In this document: positions 47,278 to 59,705 of the stretch, piece by piece
Layout: each line of letters begins with the position of its first letter
Numbering within the stretch: the first letter of the stretch is position 1
Origin: Datisca glomerata
Lineage: Eukaryota; Streptophyta; Magnoliopsida; Cucurbitales; Datiscaceae
Assembly: GCA_003255025.1 (NCBI GenBank)
Contig: QANY01008070.1
Span: forward strand, 124,001-188,000
Direction of reading: 5' to 3'
Length of the DNA stretch: 64,000 nucleotides
Made by a program: the position numbers and the translations under genes
The notes under the pieces: generated by a model
Seen by the model: the letters and a program-made list of their open reading frames with translations, nothing else
What the model was told of the DNA's origin: nothing
The model's database searches: none

Positions 47278-48099
47278 TTACAATAAATTATCCTGAGGTT
47301 TGTGTTGGGATTCCATAATTTTTTCCTCTATTTTAAGAAGAATATGGAGTTCTTCAAGAGATAAAGGTTCAACCCGGGTTCTAATGGATGTTCGAACAAT
47401 GTTATATCCAGGAGAAAGACCATTAATGGTGTAAAGAAGAAAATCCTCAGCTTCAATATTAACAGATATGGCAGAGAGCTTATCACTAACTTCTTTGATG
47501 CGTTGAATATAAGTATCAATGCTTTCAGAAGGTTTCTTTGATATGGATTGAAGATCATATTTTAATTGTAAAATATTGGTTCTGAACAGAGAAGCAAACA
47601 TGCGTTCAATGGATTCCCAAACTTCCCTAAAAATTTTGCAACCAACAACTTATGAAAGAGTAGTAGAGGAAAGTGTGGCATTGATCAGAGTCATTAGAGC
47701 CTGAACTTGAGTTACCCATTGATCAATCTTGACGCATCTAGGGGGACACGGCACAAACCCGAACACTATGTGAGCCTTCAAGATGGACGAAATATTGTAT
47801 TTTTAGAGGATGAAATTTGTGGAGTCTAACCGTATAGAAACAAGATTACAGATGTTAGACAACAGAAAAATTGGTGAGTGAGGAGCCAAATCTTCCATAA
47901 CGAGCGATGATGAAGAAAAGAAATTTGTAGAGGGGTTTGAAGTGGGTTCGTGAGAGGAAGAAGAAGGAGGTAATTTCATAGGGTTATTTTGAGAATTAAT
48001 TTGAGAGCTAGGTTGAATTTTAGGAGAATCTTGAGCAGCGGTGGACTAATTAAGAATAGAAGAAAGCACGGTGGACTCATTCTCTAGATTGTCAGCCAT
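47278..48099 (-). pseudogene. gag: Copia gag remnant (UBN2 type)
   Basis: ATG at 48099, 22 bases after the PBS segment, starts MADNLENESTVL and soon meets a stop. Later the frame opens at 47601-47278 with LQLKYDLQSISKKPSESIDTY, DKLSAISVNIEAEDFLLY and IRTRVEPLSLEELHILL, the C-terminal half of the copia Gag (UBN2 family) core. No intact zinc knuckle was seen beyond it. Confidence 0.75.
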
Positions 48100-48120
48100 G
48101 GATCAATGACGTGAGTCAGG

Positions 48121-48134
48121 GGGCTCTGATACCA
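48121..48134 (-). other. Primer-binding site (initiator tRNA-Met)
   Basis: TGGTATCAGAGCCC directly follows the LTR end (CTTCA). The first 12 bases are the standard copia PBS. Confidence 0.85.
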
Positions 48135-48505
48135 TGAAGAAAGAAAGGAACAAAAGAAGAAAGAGAAGAAGAAGAAGAAGAAAGTAGATTGAAGGAGAAG
48201 AGAAGAAAAAATGAAAGACGAAGAGGATAGAATTATTTACTGTATTTAATAATCACTAAACCAAAAAAGTAATACTTAGTTCAAAAACAACCAAAGAGAT
48301 AACTAACTAAACTGCTAAAAAGGAAAGATGAAGAGGATAGAATTATTTACTGTATTTAATAATCACTAAACCAAAAAAGTAATACTTAGTTCAAAAACAA
48401 CCAAAGAGAGAACTAACTAAACTGCCAGAAAGGGAAAAAAATAGAAATACCTTTGAATGAATAAATAAACCAAAACTAATCACTTAACAATTTTGAGCAT
48501 CAACA
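48135..48505 (-). repeat. 5' LTR of the truncated copia, with internal duplication
   Basis: It begins TGTTGATGCTC (from 48505) and ends next to the PBS. A near-perfect tandem duplication of 110 bp occupies 48213-48322 and 48323-48432. A (AT)n microsatellite at 48507-48522 abuts the LTR start. Confidence 0.7.
48213..48432. repeat. 110-bp tandem duplication inside the LTR
   Basis: Both copies start GAAAGA(C/T)GAAGAGGATAG and differ at only a few positions, much less than the surrounding TE decay. Confidence 0.9.
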
Positions 48506-48999
48506 AATATATATATATATATTCTTATCTCTTTTTATGTATGTCGAATTATCGCTAAATGTTGACCATTTAGTTCCCTGCTTATTTTTGTAGAATAATA
48601 TTCTCTATTTTTTGTTAAAGCTAAATTAACTAACTATGATTTGAACTAAAAGACAAAAAAATATATACATTTTCGAGTTTTCATTCTTGTCAGATCTATA
48701 CTTATACAAATATATATTATTTGTTTCTATCATAACAATATAAATTTCTCTACTTATAAAAGTTATATTGTTTCATCTGAAAAAATAATGTTGTTTCACA
48801 ATTGAAAAAATGATATTGTTTCAAACTAAAAGTTATATTTATTAGGTTTATGGTTGTTCAGATATACCAAATGATAACAACGAATAAAAATATAACAAGT
48901 GTGCTTTTAGGGAGCACTTTAGGATTTTGAAGAAAAATATGTGGACATGGTTGCTCAAAAAATTTATAATCTTGCTTCTCCCTTTTAAAATGGTATAGA

Positions 49000-51900
49000 T
49001 AATTATTGTGCAAAAACACCATTCTTCTACTCAAATAATTATTTTCAATTTCTTTTTAAGTGTATCGGCTGTTTATTTTCTCTATAGTTTCGATCTCTTC
49101 ATTTAATTTGAGTATTTATGCACCTTGAGAAGGTTGACATAGTGTACTATTTCTAACCTAACTTCATGGCATTGGAATTTCTTAGCTCACTCACTAAAAA
49201 TTGTTGATTGTTTTTTTAGTTTTGATATATCTTTTGATGTTAAGAGTTACATTAGCAATGATTTTTTTTATTTGATATCTCATCATTTTGGCTATTTACT
49301 TTCATAAAACAATATTAATTGTCCATGAAAAACGTTGAGTTATTTTTGTTAATTTTTCTAAAAATAATTGTCTTCCATAAATAAATATTAATTTGTTGTT
49401 TTTTTGTTCAGCTATTCTATACTATATTTAGTGTGCTTTTTATACCCCATGCTTTGCATGGGTAACCTGCTACATATTAAGTGGGAGATAGGAGAAATAT
49501 TTTGGACTAAATTGTCCCTAGATTTTTCTTGCATTTTCAAAGCGATTAACCACAATCAATCTGATGACTCCATGAAATTCATGACAACAGTTGATATAAA
49601 AAAATAATCACAATCAATCATGCACTTGCCTCGTGTCACTTGATGGTGTTTAACACATAGTAGTTCATTATTAGTGTTAATTCTAATACTTTTTTAATAA
49701 AAAGTTATATATACTCACAAGTCACCATATCAATATCTTAATGAGCGAAGTATCTTCAAAATTCTAAGAGATAACATATATGATCTTAAATTTATAAAAT
49801 TATTTTTTTGATCTAATCATAGTATTTAAAGATAGCATAAATACGTGTGCGTGTGTATATATATGTAAAATATTCTTAACTCTTTTATGAATTTTTTAAA
49901 TGTAAACATATAATGACCGTTCAATTACTGAGTCTAAAATTTTATGTACGCTGAATTATCGCTAAATGTTTTGACCATTTATTTCCCTAATTATTCTTGT
50001 CAAATAATAATATGTATTGTTTTGTCAAAACTAAATTAACTAACTATGGTTGAACTAAAAGACAAAAACTATACATTTTCGAGTTTTCATTCTTGTCAAT
50101 GAATCTAAGAGGATATATCCGTTTTCATCTTAATTCTAAGATTGTAGATACAACCACCTATTGTGATACTATCAGAGCAAGAATGTGAGAAAATTTTAAA
50201 ATTTTAGAAAATTTTAAGAATTATGCGTCAAAGTTTTTGTTACGAATATGTTACTATAAATTATTGAAAAAAAAATATAAGATTCGTGTTTATAAATTAT
50301 TGTAAACTAACTCATGAATTGTTGGTATATAATTTGACCACTTAATATTTGATCAATTACTTGATCATGACTCTTTATAGAAAACTTTTGTTGTTGAAGA
50401 CTTCTTAATAGATATAGAAAACTTTTATTGTTGAATGCTTGTAAATATCAATAATGAATTGAGTAATTGTAATTTTTTAATTGATTTTTGTAACTCCTAT
50501 TATTATGTTTTGTAGAGTTTTTTAATTGTCTTCATTTTTGCAATATTATAAATCACTTTTTTATCATTGTTCCAATTTTTTTGGGATTCAATAGCCACTA
50601 ATTTTGAAATAAAAATAGAATATATAAACTATATCGCAAAATTTTATCATTGAATAATTTATTTTTGTCTAAATGCACTTAGGAGGTGGTTTGACTTCTT
50701 TCAATTAATTTTCTATCTCTATTGTCTTGATTTTAGTACTCGAAATCCATTTTGTTTTAAAATACTTAGAGTTGAGATTTTATAGCTCTTACTCTCAAAA
50801 TGAAAAACTTAAATTGTATAACTGTAACTGATAATTTATAATCCATTCGATTCTACAAATTACTTAAGTAATTAATTAAAATTTAAGAATTAGAATTAAA
50901 ATGTAGAAAGACACAAATATAAAGTTAATATTAATTATATGACGTAAATCTTTTTAGTTACTTGAAAACTTTTTGTGGACCTAATATATAATATATATTG
51001 AAACATCTTTCTGGACACTTAAATAAAATAAATTTGACTTAATTAATCTCTAAATATACTTGTCAAATAAGATAATAAATGATATTGAACGGAGTTATTT
51101 GACTAATTCTTTGTTTAATAGATTCATGATTCCTCTATAAAATTCACTAATACATTATATTCAGTTAATGTATTTAATTTATTTTTTTTACATCATTACT
51201 TTGTCTCAATTTATTAAATCTATCTCAATAATTTATCTTAATTTATTATCATAAGGTTACTTTAAAAATGCTAATTTAGTTGGATAGAATTGTAAAAAAA
51301 AATCTAAAAATACACTTTTAGAAGTAGTGATTGTTGTCGTTGACTTTTCAATCACAAAACATACTTGGGTATAGAAGAGAATTATTGGCCAACGTCGATG
51401 CCGTTCGGAGTTTTTTCATTTTATAAAATACCATTAGATTTTATTTGTAAGTAAAAATAAAAGTGTAAAATGTGGCCGCCTTGAATTAATTTTATGCTTT
51501 ATGAAGGGATAAAGAAGGAATGCATGATAGACAATGGGTATAGAACAACTCTAAGTTTGATTCCAAATTATCCATGTATGTAAGAGAGTTTTCTTTTTAT
51601 CTTTTGTTTTTGAAACACTGCTAATAGTAATTATTACAATTACCATAAATTTGATTTTGTGACAGTTTTATGGTGAGTAATTTTGGTGATCAATGGTGAA
51701 ATTAATTTTTTTATTAATGATGATACTTAAAATTAGTAATTACGTTATAACTATATGAAAATTGCATGATACTTGGATTAGTTTAGAAGAATTATTAGTC
51801 ATAGTTTGTCAAATTGAAATCTAATTTAATATTGTTATTCATTGAAAATGATATATCATGAATTTTGATTATCGTATTAACTAACATGAAGACTTAACTT

Positions 51901-52139
51901 GATATGTTTAAACGTGAAGAAATTCATTCAATATTTTTATGAAAAAATTATAAATCAGTCCTCAAATTATGATATTATTATCATTTATAATCATAAACTA
52001 TTATTTTCTTCGTCTATAACATTCCCGTTCTCATTTATTATCAAATATATTTTGTTATTCAAATATCTTTAACTTTAAAACAACGTAATTTTAAAATAAT
52101 CTCTATCAATGCTATCGGACTTATATTTTTTTCAAGACA
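49000..52139. other. AT-rich intergenic DNA with a Helitron-like junction
   Basis: No gene seen. At 49447-49463 a hairpin CCCCATGC-TTT-GCATGGG is followed within about 10 bases by ACATATTAAGTGGG and TTTTGGACTAAATTGTCCC (49492-49516), which looks like a Helitron 3' hairpin followed by the head of another on the + strand. Their far ends were not found. The rest is plain AT-rich sequence. Confidence 0.4.
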
Positions 52140-52760
52140 CTGTTAAGTAAATCCAAGCCCGTGGGAAGCTCTCCATAACCTTCTTCTTCGTTGCTCCTTC
52201 ATACGACCATACCCTTTCTCCGCAAGCAGCACGTGGGAAGCTCTCGATTTTCGTCTTCTTCAGCTCAGATCGAAGCAGGAATCTCAGATCAGCTTCGATT
52301 TCAGGTCTTTTCCTTTTTAGGCGTCTCCATTTCAGCAGCTCGTCCTCCATTTTCGCAAGGTAATTTCTCGAACCTCCAAATTGCAATTATAAAACTGAAA
52401 TTGGACTCCTCAAAGGCTCAAGAAAGTTGGGAATTTGAAGGGTTCTATGTTTCCTTCATCAGATTGCAATGCAGCGACGACTTAGTGATACAATCCACTG
52501 TCTGTGCTGCGATTTCGATTGGTTACAAGAGGAAGAATGATGATTTTGATTTGGGTTCGGGAATTGGATGGGTTCCTGCTTTCTCTTCCTTTTGAATTGA
52601 ATAGAGAGTGAGTTTCAAAGATGGAAGGATGTGCGAAAGACGAAGCTCTGAGTCCCTCTGTGTCTGTAAGGCCTCTGTTTTTTGAAGAAAAGAAAGAACA
52701 AAATAAATCTGTATTATTCATTCCAAGCACGTGGGAGATAATATTCTTAAAGAGAATATT
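52140..52760 (+). other. GC-richer gene-like island, unassigned
   Basis: Base composition rises sharply here. The + strand has a 134-codon open frame (52191-52595) and a splice-donor-like AAGGTAATTTC at 52358; a second open frame lies antisense (52730-52482). The phrase CGTGGGAAGCTCTC occurs at 52161 and 52232, and CACGTGGGA again at 52727. I recognise no protein family. It may be the 5'UTR/first exon of a lost gene or a captured gene fragment. Confidence 0.3.
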
Positions 52761-52919
52761 CTTTCATCCTAATTTCATCTAATGACAAAAGGAGATCACG
52801 ATTATCTACAATTTCTTAAAGAGGGTGTGAGAAAATGTAATTAACGATAACAATGTAATATAAAGAAAATGTATAAAATATAGAAAAAACTTAGATCGAG
52901 GCTTATAGACAGTGCAATG
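52761..52919. other. Non-coding spacer
   Basis: AT-rich; nothing recognised. Confidence 0.5.
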
Positions 52920-54115
52920 GGCTAAAACAGTAACGTGCTTGTAGATGATGCTCACAGTCTTGGGCGTCTGCATTTCGAATACAACAATCTGTTGAAGACA
53001 GTAATCAACACAACAATATTATCTCATTTGATGAATAAAAAGTGTCTGTGTTTCAAATATATGTAATTGATTAATAAAAATTTGTAACCCCAATAATGCC
53101 CACGAAAATGATTTAAATAGAAATTATTGTGACTGTCTAAATAGTCACAGACATTGAACTTGTGATTGTCCAGAACAGTCACAAGCAGCAATTGCAAAAC
53201 TGTCTACATGGTACCTCTTGAAAGACATCTCCATGTTAGACATCTCTTGAAGAGATCTAGAAAAAGAAAAAAAAAATAATAGTCTAGGCAAATCAAATCC
53301 CCAAGGCCACATCAAAGACCCGTAAATATATTTTATACAGATAGTGCTCACAGTCTTAGACGTCTGTTTTCATGATACAATTGTCTCTTGAAGGCAATAA
53401 GCAGCACAACAATATTATCTCATTTGATGAAGCATAAAGTGTTTGCGTTTCAGATATATGTTCTTGATGAATAAAAAATTTCTAATCCTAATAATGCCTA
53501 CGAAAATGACTTATATAGAAATCATTGACTATCTAAATAGTCACAAAAATTGGATTTGTGACTACCCATAACAGTCACAGGCAGCAGTTGCAAAACTACT
53601 TACACGGTACCTCTTGAAAGACACCTCCATGTTAGAAATCTATTGAAGATAACTAGAAAAAGAAACAAAAAATAGAACAATCTAGGCAAATCAAGGCCTC
53701 AAGGCCCCATCAAAGACCCGTAAATATATTTATGCAATGGTGCTCACAGTATTGGATGTCTGTCTTCAGGATACAACGGTCTCTTAAAGGCAGTAAGCAG
53801 CACAACAATATTATTTTCCTTGACAAACCAGAAGTGTTAGTGTTTCAGATATATGCTCTTGATGAATAAAAAATTTCTAACCCCAATAATACCCACGAAA
53901 ATGACTTATATAGAAATCATTGTGACTGTCTAAATAGTCACAAATGTTGGACTTGTAACTGTCCAAAACAGTTACAAGCAACAGTTGTAAAACTGCTTAC
54001 GTGGTACCTCTTGAAAAGCATCTCCATGTTATACATCTCTTGAAGATATCTGAAAAAAAAAAGGAAAAAAAAGACAAATCAAACCCCCAAGGCCTCATCA
54101 AATGTCTTTAAATAT
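52920..54115 (-). repeat. Three tandem units of about 390 bp, promoter-like
   Basis: The phrase GTGCTCACAGT-TT recurs at about 52950, 53346 and 53730. Each unit contains, on the minus strand, a TATA-like CTATATAAGTCATTTTCGT (in the first unit CTATTTAAATC), GCATTATTGGGGTTAG, and upstream palindromic pairs such as TGTGACTGT...ACAGTCACA. The layout resembles an LTR or promoter repeated head to tail. No coding sequence follows. Confidence 0.65.
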
Positions 54116-54790
54116 ATTTATGACAAGACTTGAGTTTGACCTCAAGGTTACACCCAAAAACTTTACTACCAAATTATTAACCAACATATATTCATTCATA
54201 ACATAACAAATATAACAATGTCAGTGCAAGAGAATAATGGTGTTGTTTCCTTTTGTGTAAGTGATTTATTTTACGGATTGGTTTCTATGAGACTAATAAA
54301 AATCCCATATCTCTGTTTGTTGCTCAAAATTCCTTTCAACTTACCTTTCCTCCTTTTGGTAAAACAGCAAACTAATAGTTCAAATGATTGATTTGTATTT
54401 TTTTATTCTTTTGGAAATTATTTCTATCATTCTGAAATTCCTTATCATCATATAAATTAATGTGATAATAATCTCTCAATAAAATTTAGTAATCAATTTA
54501 AGAATCAATATCAATAACTTTTAAGATTTATTATAGCAATTGAATTCTTGGATTGGTTAACAAATTGTAATCCAATAATTAACTTGCCTCAGAAAATAAA
54601 TTCAATAATTTTATTCTTTCAAAAAATTACACTCAAAATTTTTATTGCCATAACAAATAATGTGAAAATTGTTAACTGTTCTAATATGAAAACCAAACTA
54701 TATTTTGCAATGTAATTCCATACTCATTCTCATGTGAACATTAATACTAAAATAATTCATTGATCGATTCAAGAATCAACTTCAATAATT
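54116..54790. other. AT-rich DNA with an old partial copy of the next repeat
   Basis: Around 54590-54680 the words TTTTATTCTTTCAAAAAATT and AATTTTTATTGCCAT parallel the repeat starting at 54791, suggesting a third, older unit. Otherwise nothing is recognised. Confidence 0.4.
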
Positions 54791-56150
54791 TTGAAGGATT
54801 ATTGATTGTTGAATTGTTAATAGTAAATCGGTTTTAACAAATTAGACTCAAATCATTTGTTGTGCGTAAACTAACTCAACAGTTTTATTCTTCAAAAAAT
54901 ATCATGTTCATAATTTTCATTGCATGACAATTAATATGAATTTGTCATGTAGGTTTTTTTATTATTGTTTAATATAAAATCCATGAGTTTTTAAAGTGTA
55001 ACTCGATAGTCAGAACATTTTTGTGCTTAAAATTATAAGAATTTATAATTGTTGATTGCTAAACTAAAGCAAATGATACTCTGAAAATAAATTTTTTATT
55101 TTAGACAAAATGGTCCAAAGAATTTTTTCTAGGAATGCACACTTAGAAGTAGTATGATATGATAATTTTAAAAAGAATAATCATAATTTCATGTAACAAA
55201 TCCATAAAAAAGAAAGAAAATAGATTAAGTGAAAATAAGAAAAAAGTGATCATAAGAAAATTACTGGAAATATAATTAGCATTTGACATAATCTAATGAA
55301 TTTAGTTTCATAACCTTAATCAATTTAATCTAACAGATTGTCCATTGATTTCACAATTCAATCTCATAAGCTACATAAAAAATGATTTCATAATTGCATC
55401 TCATATATAATAGTCATACGGCTATTTTAGAATATTATTAGTAAGATAGGGATAAAATGATCTAAAAATATTTTTAAAAAATGCACACTTTTAGAAGTAG
55501 TATGAAATTTTGAAGGATTATTGATTGTTGAATTGGTAATAATAAATCGGTTTGAACGAATTAGACTCAAATCATTTGTTGCGTGTAAAACTAACTTCAT
55601 AAATTTATTCTTCAAAAAATATCATGTTCATAATTTTCATTACTATGACAATTACTATGATTTTGTCATGTAGGTTTTGATTATTTTAATAATATAAAAT
55701 CCAAGAATTTTGTAAGTGTAACTCAATATCCATTATCACTTGAACATTTTCGTGCTTATAATTATAAGAATTTAGATTTATTGATTGTTGAACTGAACAA
55801 ATGGTATTCTGAAAATAATATTTTTCAATTTAGACAAGTGGACCGGAGATTTTTTTCTAAGAATGCACACTTAGAAGTAGTATGATATGATAATTTTAAA
55901 AAGAACAATTATAATTTCATGTAACAGTTCCATAAAAAAGAAAGAAAATAGATTAAGTTAAAATACGAAAAAATTGATCATAAGAAAATTTCACAATCTA
56001 ATCAATTTAATCTAACCGATTGTCTATTGATTTCACAATTCAATCTCAGAAAATACAAAATAAATGATTTCATAATTCCATCTCATAGGGATAAAATGGT
56101 CTAAAAATATCTTTCAAAGATGCACACTTTTAGAGGTGGTGTGATATGAT
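54791..56150. repeat. 719-bp tandem duplication
   Basis: Unit starts (TTGAAGGATTATTGATTGTT) lie at 54791 and 55510. The second unit matches the first through TGCACACTTAGAAGTAGTATG to the block TGCACACTTTTAGA near 56120, with a deletion around 55990. Each unit carries two copies of a GCACACTT(TT)AGAAGTAGTATGA block that resembles, in reverse, the Helitron heads in this window. No gene is visible. Confidence 0.8.
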
Positions 56151-56504
56151 TGTTATTGATAACAGGAATTAGTAGATGCACAATGACGTATATTCTAGCG
56201 AGGGTGACACTTTCGCAGTATTCCCATCATCTAACATATCATAACGTAATATAAAAATAAAATAAAAGAATCAACAATGATTATAAGAAATGAAATCAAG
56301 GTTGTCAGAATCATGATCTTACCTAGGATCGTGGAGATATTTTATGAATTAAATCGTGGGATAAAATTATGGATCATAAGATCCTACTATATACTAGTAA
56401 TATTATGAAAAAACATAATTTACCAAACTACATATTAATTTTTTTAATATAATTAATTTATCAAAGGTAAATTTCACTATTTTACTAAGTGTAATTTAAA
56501 TAAA
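56151..56504. repeat. Left part of a GATC-rich repeat
   Basis: AATCATGATCTTACCTAGGATCG and GGATCATAAGATCCTAC near 56310-56385 match in style CGTAAGATCCTACGATC near 57210. The Helitron at 56505 separates the two parts. Confidence 0.4.
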
Positions 56505-57032
56505 CTAGGTCAATGCTACATGCATTACACATATCATTTTTCTTAGTATCAATGTCATTCATGAATAATAGTCTGTATGTTTATAATATAATCCTAATCA
56601 AATACGAAAAAATAGATAAAAAAACATCTTACTGTATGAACATTTTTTATATACATATTTTTTGTCTAACTTATTCTTTTAATCATCTTTAGTATACAAA
56701 AATTGGTTTAAACTAAACCTAGATAAATATATGAACCCGTTAGAAACGCATGAATGAAATAATTATTACATGAATGAATATTATATTTCAAAAGCCTTCC
56801 ATTACATTTTAAAAGTCACATTTCAAAAATCATATTTCAATAGTTGTTTTCCAATTCACATTTCAAAACTCACTTTCCAATTGATACATTTAGACACATC
56901 TTTATTTGATGAGCAAATAGAAATAAGCCAAGTGTACTTTTTAAGGGCAACTGTGGATTTTTAAAAATAAAGATGGATAGAACTGTCCAAAAATAATTGA
57001 TTCCACACTTTCACCTTTTAATAGATTATAGA
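56505..57032 (-). mobile_element. Short non-autonomous Helitron (528 bp)
   Basis: The minus-strand 5' head is TCTATAATCTATTAAAAGG from 57032, preceded by A. TTTTTGGACAGTTCTATCC and CCCTTAAAAAGTACACTTGG follow, matching the other heads. The 3' end has the hairpin ATGCATGTAGCAT (56523-56511), then CTAG (56508-56505) followed by T. One open frame on the + strand (56770-56964) is incidental. Confidence 0.65.
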
Positions 57033-57260
57033 TGAATAACAACTTAAAAATTGAACAGATTAAATGAACTATATATATTTTTTTAGAAATACCTTAGATA
57101 GTAAGATCTTATCAATACAAGACAAAAAAAATATAAAATGATCATAAGATTCTAATAATTTAAGATTTTACTTATAAATCGGATCATGTGGATTAGACAT
57201 GATCATAAAATCGTAAGATCCTACGATCTGAATCGAGAGTTTAACAAGCGTGAATGAAGA
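57033..57260. repeat. Right part of the GATC-rich repeat
   Basis: ATCGGATCATGTGG, CATGATCATAAAATCGTAAGA and TCCTACGATCTGAATCGAG form overlapping dyads; the counterpart lies left of the Helitron. Confidence 0.4.
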
Positions 57261-59690
57261 ATAACTATAAGAGACTCTTGGATGCTAGACAATATACTAC
57301 CTAGTTAATATTACTGCGAGGAGGGTTAGGCTTATGGTCTCAGTAGCTCTTGCTTCGTTCAAGGTCCTGAACGATGGCATGTTAGTATCTTAACTATTCA
57401 AAATAAATTGATGATTTAGATCATGAGTCTAACCCTATCTTTTTTTATAATCAGTCTAACTCTATCTTTTTTTGAGACCATATCTTAACTATTTAAAATA
57501 AACTATTTAAATCATGTTAACTGTGAAATATATTTTTATTGTTCTTTGAACTTTATTAAATCTCAATCCATGTCACTATTCATGAGTCATTATTTGGACT
57601 CAAAAACACCAACATGCACGGTGAATCTACAAAAGATTTTCTCTAAAGTTTGGTTTTATTAATAGCTACCCAATATGTAAAGAAAAACAAGAAAGAATAG
57701 ATTGGTTTGAACATTTGAAAAGTTATAGACATCTCGTGGAAGAAAATGTTGGTCTTTACGTATAATTAATTATATATAAATGTTATCCCACTCTTTCTTT
57801 CTTTTTTTACATTTTTTTAATTCGATTTGGTCAAATCAGTCTTTGGGGTAAGGTTTTCTTTTGACTTGAAATCAAATTATACGTTTTCTCGGAAAGGATT
57901 GAGATAAGAGAAAAAAAAATAAAAAAAGGAAAAAAAGGAAAAGATGTCGGGTGGATGGATGGACTTGATATTTGACCAATGCTAGTTTGGTTTTGACCCA
58001 AAGTAATTCATGCATGCAGTCACATTAACATTTTCCACATTCCTTAAGCAAAGATGACCATAGATATTTATTTTCAACTACTATTTATTATTCAACATTC
58101 GATTATTCTTCATCTAATATCAGACCATTACGGTAGATAAATCCTTAAAAATAGAGAGATTCATCTTGAATTGTTGAATGATAATTAATTAAACATTTTT
58201 AAATGATATTATATGAATATATGAAAAATGTTTTTCACCCCAGTTTATGCTAACACAATTTTTTCCATATATTATCTTTGTTCTATGTAATTATGCACTA
58301 ACTTTCTAACCTATCTATTTTACGAAATAAAAACAATATATATAATCTGAAAACATAATAATGATTTTTTGTCACAAAATTAATAAAAACAATTTCATTT
58401 TTCTCATAATAATGAAATTGAAATTAATAATAATTTATTCATAACCATGTATGAGTGAGCATTGATTCAAAATGGTAAGCTTTACACAAGTACTAATATC
58501 CAATTTTAGATAACAAATGAAATCACTCTATTTTCTTCTTAAGAAAAAAGAAAGTTCTTTTGTTAAGTAAAAGAAAATTTCACAACTTGAGTTTTGAATA
58601 GATATTATTTCAGAAAAATACAGAAAAATAAGTTTTAAGGGTGTGGTTAAGTAAAATATCGTTAATTTTTTTATTTATAAAAATGTCAAAACTTCTAAAT
58701 TACACACGAAATCATTGCTGATTAGTTACTTTTATTCACACTGACACCAAGTATTTTTTCAACTGTTTTTACTAATTTTAAATTGCCCCGATATATACTT
58801 AACTTTCTCTTTCTAACCGAGCATTCACATAATTCTCTCATAATATTTTCACTTATAAGTCCTTTTGCTTCAAGTTTATTACATCAAGTGAATTGTTAAA
58901 TAGTTCTAAACAAACATGATATTACATCGAAACCAGATAAGTTGAACTATATCTATCAAATAAGGAGAAAATATAAATGCCATAACATCATAAAATACAA
59001 CAAAAATAAAACCGTCGAATAATAAATAATAAAACTAAAATAAGTGGTTGAATTGTTGTTTGTATGACTCAAGTCATGACTCACTAGTTATTGATATTTC
59101 ACATACACTCATACAGAGATTATCGCGTTAGAGAATCTCAACAGAAAGTTATGTTTAATAAATACGACATATTTATTTAGATATTTAGATTTGTTGAACA
59201 CACTAAATGTTAAAAAATTATTATTTTTGTTATTCTATCTATTTTTTTAATATTTAACTGAATCGACTACTATTCAATAAAACAGGAGCCCGTCATGATG
59301 TCACAAAATCCCAGTTTTACACATTTCAAGGAAACTCACCTCCACAGTTAAAGCTTACTTTCTTTGACCACTCATTCTATGTTAAATTTCTACCCTCTTT
59401 CTGCGTTAAATTTCTAATGTTTTTATATTTGGGTATTTAATAATCTTTATAATACATTATTTAAACACAATCTGAATTCTGAAACGCAGTATCTTCGAAG
59501 TTTTCAAGCTTTGAATTTGTCAAAAACCTCGTGGCTTTGAACCAAAAGAAAAATTAAATCTAAAACATTGAATTAAAATTCCAATTTCCCAATTCAATAA
59601 AGTGTTTTCAATCCACTTCTTGGGTATGAGAATTCAAACTCTGCTTGTGTGGAATTTATGTCCAATTTTTCCATGGAAAATTTGTTTCTC
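57261..59690. other. Intergenic DNA upstream of the IQM gene
   Basis: AT-rich with an A/G-rich run at 57905-57945. No gene, TE terminus or tandem repeat recognised. The part closest to 59690 presumably includes the upstream promoter of the next gene. Confidence 0.6.
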
Positions 59691-59697
59691 TGCAGAG

Positions 59698-59705
59698 TAT
59701 AAATA
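59698..59705 (+). promoter_or_regulatory. TATA box of the IQM gene
   Basis: TATAAATA lies 450 bp before the ATG. A CT-rich stretch (TCTTCTTCCTCCTCCTCCTG, 59738-59757) follows about 35 bp downstream, typical of a plant 5' leader, so transcription probably starts near 59730. Confidence 0.65.

Larger units (their letters stand above)
44127..48505 (-). mobile_element. 3'-truncated Ty1-copia element
   Basis: A 5' LTR (48505-48135), PBS, gag, integrase and RT are in order on the minus strand, but the sequence stops soon after the RT palm. RNase H, the polypurine tract and the 3' LTR are missing. With no second LTR there is no target duplication to read. Confidence 0.8.
43889..48999 (-). mobile_element. 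Helitron interrupted by a copia element
   Basis: The 5' head is TCTATACCATTTTAAAAGGG from 48999, preceded by A; then CCATGTCCACATATTTTTC and CCCTAAAAGCACACTTG follow. The 3' end has hairpin CGTGCAACGCACG (43916-43904) and then CTAG (43892-43889) followed by T. Between about 44120 and 48505 lies copia sequence, leaving about 0.7 kb of Helitron. That the two ends belong to one element is inferred from orientation and spacing. Confidence 0.5.
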
